Assembly: GCA_963746605.1 (NCBI GenBank)
Contig: CAVVCH010000015.1
Coordinates: forward strand, 90,865-154,864
DNA from: CAVQSS01 sp963746605
Lineage (GTDB): Bacteria > Desulfobacterota > RBG-13-43-22
Reading direction: 5' to 3'
Length of the DNA: 64,000 bases
The translations under genes were made by a program, and so were the position numbers. The notes under the pieces are model-generated. The model worked only from the letters and a program-made list of their open reading frames with translations. It ran no database searches and was not told the origin of the DNA. This document shows, piece after piece, positions 60,895 through 64,000 of the stretch (position 1 is the first letter of the stretch; the number at the start of each line of letters is the position of its first letter).

Positions 60895-61624
60895 ATGGCT
60901 CAGCTTGAGGTTGAAGGAAAAACGGTCGAAGAGGCCATTGAAATCGCCTGCCGGGAACTCAAGGTTTCCCGGGATAAACTGGAAATCGAGGTGCTTTCCG
61001 CCGGATCCACCGGCATTTTCGGCATTGTGGGCACCAAAAAGGCAAGAATTAAGGCCCTGTTGCTGGAAGAAAAGACCGAGGCGGCCTTGGAGACAGGAAC
61101 CCCTCTCCCAGAAACCCACGGAGCAGAGAGAGAAAACCGACCTGGCCAGGGAGATGGAGACCATTGCCGGGAAAATCCTGGAGTTGATGGAACTGGAAGC
61201 CCAGTTGAAGGTGAAAACCGAGGGCAATACCATAACCATTGTCGTGGAGGGCGAAAAGAGCGGCTTGCTAATCGGCCGCCAGGGCCAAACGATCGATGCC
61301 CTGCAATACATTCTCAGCCGGGTCCTTTCCCGCTTGACCCCGGATAAAATCAAATTGGTTCTGGACAGCGGCGGGTATCGGGAGCGGCGGAAAAAATATT
61401 TATCCACCCTGGCCTTGCGGTTGGCCGAAAAATCCAAAAAAACCGGGAAACCGGTAGTGATGAGCCCCTTGAATGCCCATGATCGGAGGATCGTTCACGT
61501 GGCCCTGGAGAAAGACAAAACCTTGAAAACCATCAGTCGGGGTGAAGGGGCCATGAAGAAGATCATTATTTCCTCGACCAACAAAAAGCCCCCGGCGGCG
61601 GAGGCTCCTTCCCCGGAAGAATAA
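60895..61624 (+). CDS. jag: Jag (SpoIIIJ-associated) RNA-binding protein, one-base frameshift in the sequence
   Basis: From ATG 60895 the Jag N-terminal domain reads VEGKTVEEAIEIACRELKVS and SAGSTGIFGIVGTKKARIKA (~40-60). Between ~61090 and 61140 the frame jumps by one base, then continues as REMETIAGKILELMELEAQL, KH domain GLLIGRQGQTIDALQYIL and R3H domain NAHDRRIVHVALEKDKTLKT (restored length 242). It binds RNA and is linked to YidC and to ribosome and cell-envelope control. Position fits an extra base near 61098. Confidence 0.92.
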
Positions 61625-61651
61625 TCAAGAATCCCTCCCCACAATAATGTA

Positions 61652-63035
61652 ATGGAAAACCGTGAAACCATCGCGGCCGTTTCCACTCCCTTGGGGGTCG
61701 GGGGGATCGGGATTATTCGCTTGAGCGGTCCCCGGGCCTGGCCCATTGCTCGTACATTGTTTGTTCCTCACCGGCCTGCCTCCAAACTGCAAACCCGCCA
61801 TCTGTACCTGGGTCGGATTTTGGACCCCACCACCAGTCAAACGCTGGACGAGGTCTTTCTGAGTTACATGGCCGCGCCGAAGACCTACACCCGCGAAGAC
61901 CTGGTGGAGATCAACTGCCACAGCGGTCCCCTGGTCCTAAAAAAGATCCTCAATCTGGTCTTGAGCCAGGGGGCCCGTCTGGCCGAACCCGGTGAATTTA
62001 CCCTCCGGGCCTTCCTGAACGGCCGCATCGATCTGACCCAGGCCGAAGGGGTCATTGAACTGCTCCAGGCCCAAAGCGATCAGGCCCTGATCCAGGCCAA
62101 TAAACTGTTGAAGGGAGAACTCAAGGAAAAAATAGCCGCGATTCAAGACGAACTCCTTTCCCTATTGGCTCAACTGGAGGCCGCAATTGATTTCCCTGAG
62201 GAAGAATTGGAGATCATCAGCCCTCAGACCTGGAACCTGCAACTGGCTCAAAAGGTCCTAGAGCCCCTGGAGATTTTAATCGAAGCCTACGAAGACGGGC
62301 GAATCTTTCGGGAGGGGATTAACCTGGTCATCGTCGGTAAGCCGAATGTGGGCAAGTCCAGCCTGCTCAATCGTCTCCTGCGGGAAGAACGGGCCATTGT
62401 AACAGCCATTCCCGGGACTACCCGAGACACGATCGAGGAACCCCTGACGATCCAAGGGATACCCTTCCGGCTGATTGATACGGCCGGGATCCACACAGCC
62501 CAAGAGGAGGTCGAACAGGCCGGCATTGCTCGAAGCCGCCAAAAAATGATGGAGGCCCATCTGGTTCTGTTCATGCTGGATCGTTCCGCCCCCCTCGATG
62601 AAAAAGACCTGGACCTTTATGAGGAGATCAAGGGCCGGCCGCACTTCATAATCCTCAACAAAATGGATTTGCCCGCCGGATTGAAGGAACAGGAATTCCG
62701 GAGGACCTTCCCTCAAGACCGACGACTTATCCTGTCGGCCAGGACCGGAGAAGGCCTGGAGGCTTTAAAAAACCGGGTAGTGGAATGGTTTCTCCAGGAT
62801 CATCCCCTGGAGGCCGCCCCGGCCCTGGTCCCCACCCTTCGGCAGAAAATCATTTTGGAAAAAGCCCGCGAAGCCCTGCAGGAAGCGCACCGTGAAATGA
62901 ACCAAAAGGTATCGCCGGAATTCATCGCGGTCAATGTGCAGGAGGCCCTGGACGCAATTGGGATCCCTGGTGGGGAAGGCGACTACCGAGGATGTCCTGG
63001 AAAAGATCTTCAGCCGGTTCTGTATCGGGAAATAG
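61652..63035 (+). CDS. mnmE: tRNA modification GTPase MnmE, one-base frameshift near the C-terminus
   Basis: N-terminal folate-binding domain (AAVSTPLGVGGIGIIRLSGP), GTPase G1 VGKPNVGKSSLLNRLL (~225-240), G2 GTTRDTIEE, G3 DTAGIH. At 62965-62967 an extra C in CCC shifts the frame, giving nonsense to 63187. Without it, the end reads VGKATTEDVLEKIFSRFCIG K, closing with the invariant C-terminal CIGK at 63035 (460 residues, normal). It modifies U34 of tRNA with MnmG. Confidence 0.93.
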
Positions 63036-63223
63036 ACCTGGTTGCCGGTTGCAAGTTGCCGGTTAAAAAGACGGCCTCTCTACCCTCGCCTATTCAGCCT
63101 GGATTTTTCGTAGGGCAGGCGTCCCCGCCTGCCGCTCGGGCCGTTCCCTTGGGCTCCCTCGCCCCCACGGGGGAGAGGGGGGGGTGAGGGGGAGCTCGGT
63201 AGGCAGCGGCTATTTTTTTGCTA
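63036..63223. repeat. GC-rich palindromes between mnmE and rsmG
   Basis: Holds CAGGCGTCCCCGCCTG (63117-63132) and the CCCTCGCCC...GGGGGTGAGGGGG elements (63160-63195), similar to those at 53971-54040. REP-like, non-coding. Confidence 0.6.
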
Positions 63224-63933
63224 ATGAATAAACCCCCAAGCAAAAAATTGGACCGGAATCTCGATCCGGCAGAAGCCCGCAACCTCCTGGAGCGCGGGGC
63301 CCGGGTCCTGGGCCTGGATCTCGCCCCGGAACAGATCGAGCAGTTCCTGGTCTATTTAGCACTCCTCCTGAAGTGGAATCGGAAGATGAACCTGACCGCC
63401 CTGCGCACCCCGGCTGGAAATCATTTCCCGGCACTTCCTGGATTCCCTGCTCCTGCTCCCTCACCTCCCCGAAACCGCCCGTTTGCTGGATATCGGCTCC
63501 GGGGCCGGTTTTCCCGGCCTCCCCTTAAAGATCGTACGTCCTGGCGCTGACCATCGATCTGGTGGAGGCCACGGCCAAGAAGGCCAGTTTTCTGAAGGAA
63601 GCCGTCCGTCGCCTGGGATTGTCCGGTATAAACGTCATTCCGGTCTTTCTGGGGAAAGAACCGGTGGCCCTCCCGCCGGAAGTTTCCTGGGACTTCTTTG
63701 TCAGCCGGGGGGTCAAATTGGAGGCAGTCCTAAGGGCGGTAACACCTTTTTGGGGTCCGGCACAGCGCCTGCTGCTGATGAAGGGACCGGACTGGCGCGA
63801 AGAAATTGAAAAACTGGGACCATTGCTTAAAAAACAGCAGGTGGGGGTGGAAAGGACCATCCTTTCAGCAAACCCATTGTCCGCAAGGCAATGGGTGCTG
63901 GTGATTTTATGGAAGACCGAAAGGCCTGGGTAA
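63224..63933 (+). CDS. rsmG: 16S rRNA (guanine527-N7)-methyltransferase RsmG, two one-base frameshifts
   Basis: From ATG 63224. N-terminal helices LALLLKWNRKMNLTALRTPA (~45-64). Extra G in GG at 63416-63417 shifts the frame; without it: EIISRHFLDSLLLLPHLPET. The SAM motif ARLLDIGSGAGFPGLPLKIV then runs to 63543-63544, where another extra G occurs; without it: LTIDLVEATAKKASFLKEAV and on to TERPG at 63933. Restored length ~235, normal. It methylates G527 in 16S rRNA. Confidence 0.9.
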
Positions 63934-63939
63934 TTCACG

Positions 63940-64000
63940 ATGCCAATTGATCCTTATCAGAAGACTTCGATCGTGACCGATCCTTCCGGGATTTACTTTT
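63940..64000 (+). CDS. start of an unknown gene, cut by right window edge
   Basis: A frame from ATG 63940 reads MPIDPYQKTSIVTDPSGIYF to the end of the window. Seven bases separate it from the rsmG stop. No typical ribosome site and too short to identify. Confidence 0.3.
   Translation, partial: MPIDPYQKTSIVTDPSGIYF

Noticed and set aside
58441..63933. Replication origin next to rpmH-rsmG
   Set aside because: The block is typically near oriC, but no dnaA gene, DnaA-box cluster or AT-rich unwinding region was recognised in the window.
1..64000. tRNA, rRNA and CRISPR arrays
   Set aside because: No T-loop GGTTCGA-type context with a paired acceptor, no rRNA signatures and no regularly spaced repeats were seen.

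Overview
This window looks like chromosome of an anaerobic member of the Desulfobacterota (the former Deltaproteobacteria, Syntrophia-like). The basis is gene content: siroheme-dependent haem genes (ahbA, ahbD) beside hemB, a K+-independent-type membrane pyrophosphatase, phenylacetate-CoA ligase, a PurS-PurL fusion with separate PurQ, QueH, a bacterial-type ferredoxin, a SpoIIIJ/YidC-Jag-MnmE-RsmG block, and dispersed palindromic repeats of a kind common in such genomes. This placement is inference; there is no rRNA in the window. I see no rRNA, tRNA or CRISPR array.

Layout. 1-1.1 kb: decayed restriction-modification remnant (hsdM tail) and the start of a nucleotidyltransferase gene. 1.1-11.2 kb: housekeeping genes, mostly on the minus strand: SH3 anchor protein, groES-groEL with a CIRCE operator and promoter, a dGTPase-like HD protein (plus strand), then hemB-ahbD-ahbA-LysM, an MBL-fold hydrolase, a Crp/Fnr regulator and a ThiF/HesA-type enzyme. 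11.4-13.5 kb: ferredoxin and a UvrD-like helicase. 13.5-15.6 kb: a 2-kb decaying tract with an IS630-type transposase relic. 15.6-19.4 kb: a small fatty-acid/polyketide-like operon (FabZ-like dehydratase, GT2 glycosyltransferase, active ketosynthase, ketosynthase-like partner with no catalytic residues). 19.6-28.4 kb: metG, ricT, holB, tmk, purQ, purSL. 28.5-42.9 kb: accessory region with several toxin-antitoxin modules or their relics, hypothetical genes, a stand-alone sigma factor and small enzymes. 42.9-48.6 kb: an overlapping operon ABC ATPase - permease - GldG-like - DUF4340 - TPR-like - dnaJ. 48.9-55.8 kb: zinc ribbon protein, threonine dehydratase, gpmA, queH, sucDC, paaK and a PC4-like protein. 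56-64 kb: hppA, then the origin-proximal-type block rpmH-rnpA-yidD-yidC-jag-mnmE-rsmG.

A notable property is that at least eight genes, several of them essential in other bacteria (groEL, holB, mnmE, rsmG), are each interrupted by a single extra base, usually in a run of 2-3 identical bases. Removing that base restores full-length conserved proteins each time. This points to systematic insertion errors in the sequence rather than gene decay, so I annotate those genes as one CDS each with the frameshift position given.

The most unusual biology I can support is the KS-alpha/KS-beta-like operon, the pair of ~140-bp structured repeats whose hairpins show compensatory base changes, and the coupling of dnaJ to a Gld-type ABC transporter operon.
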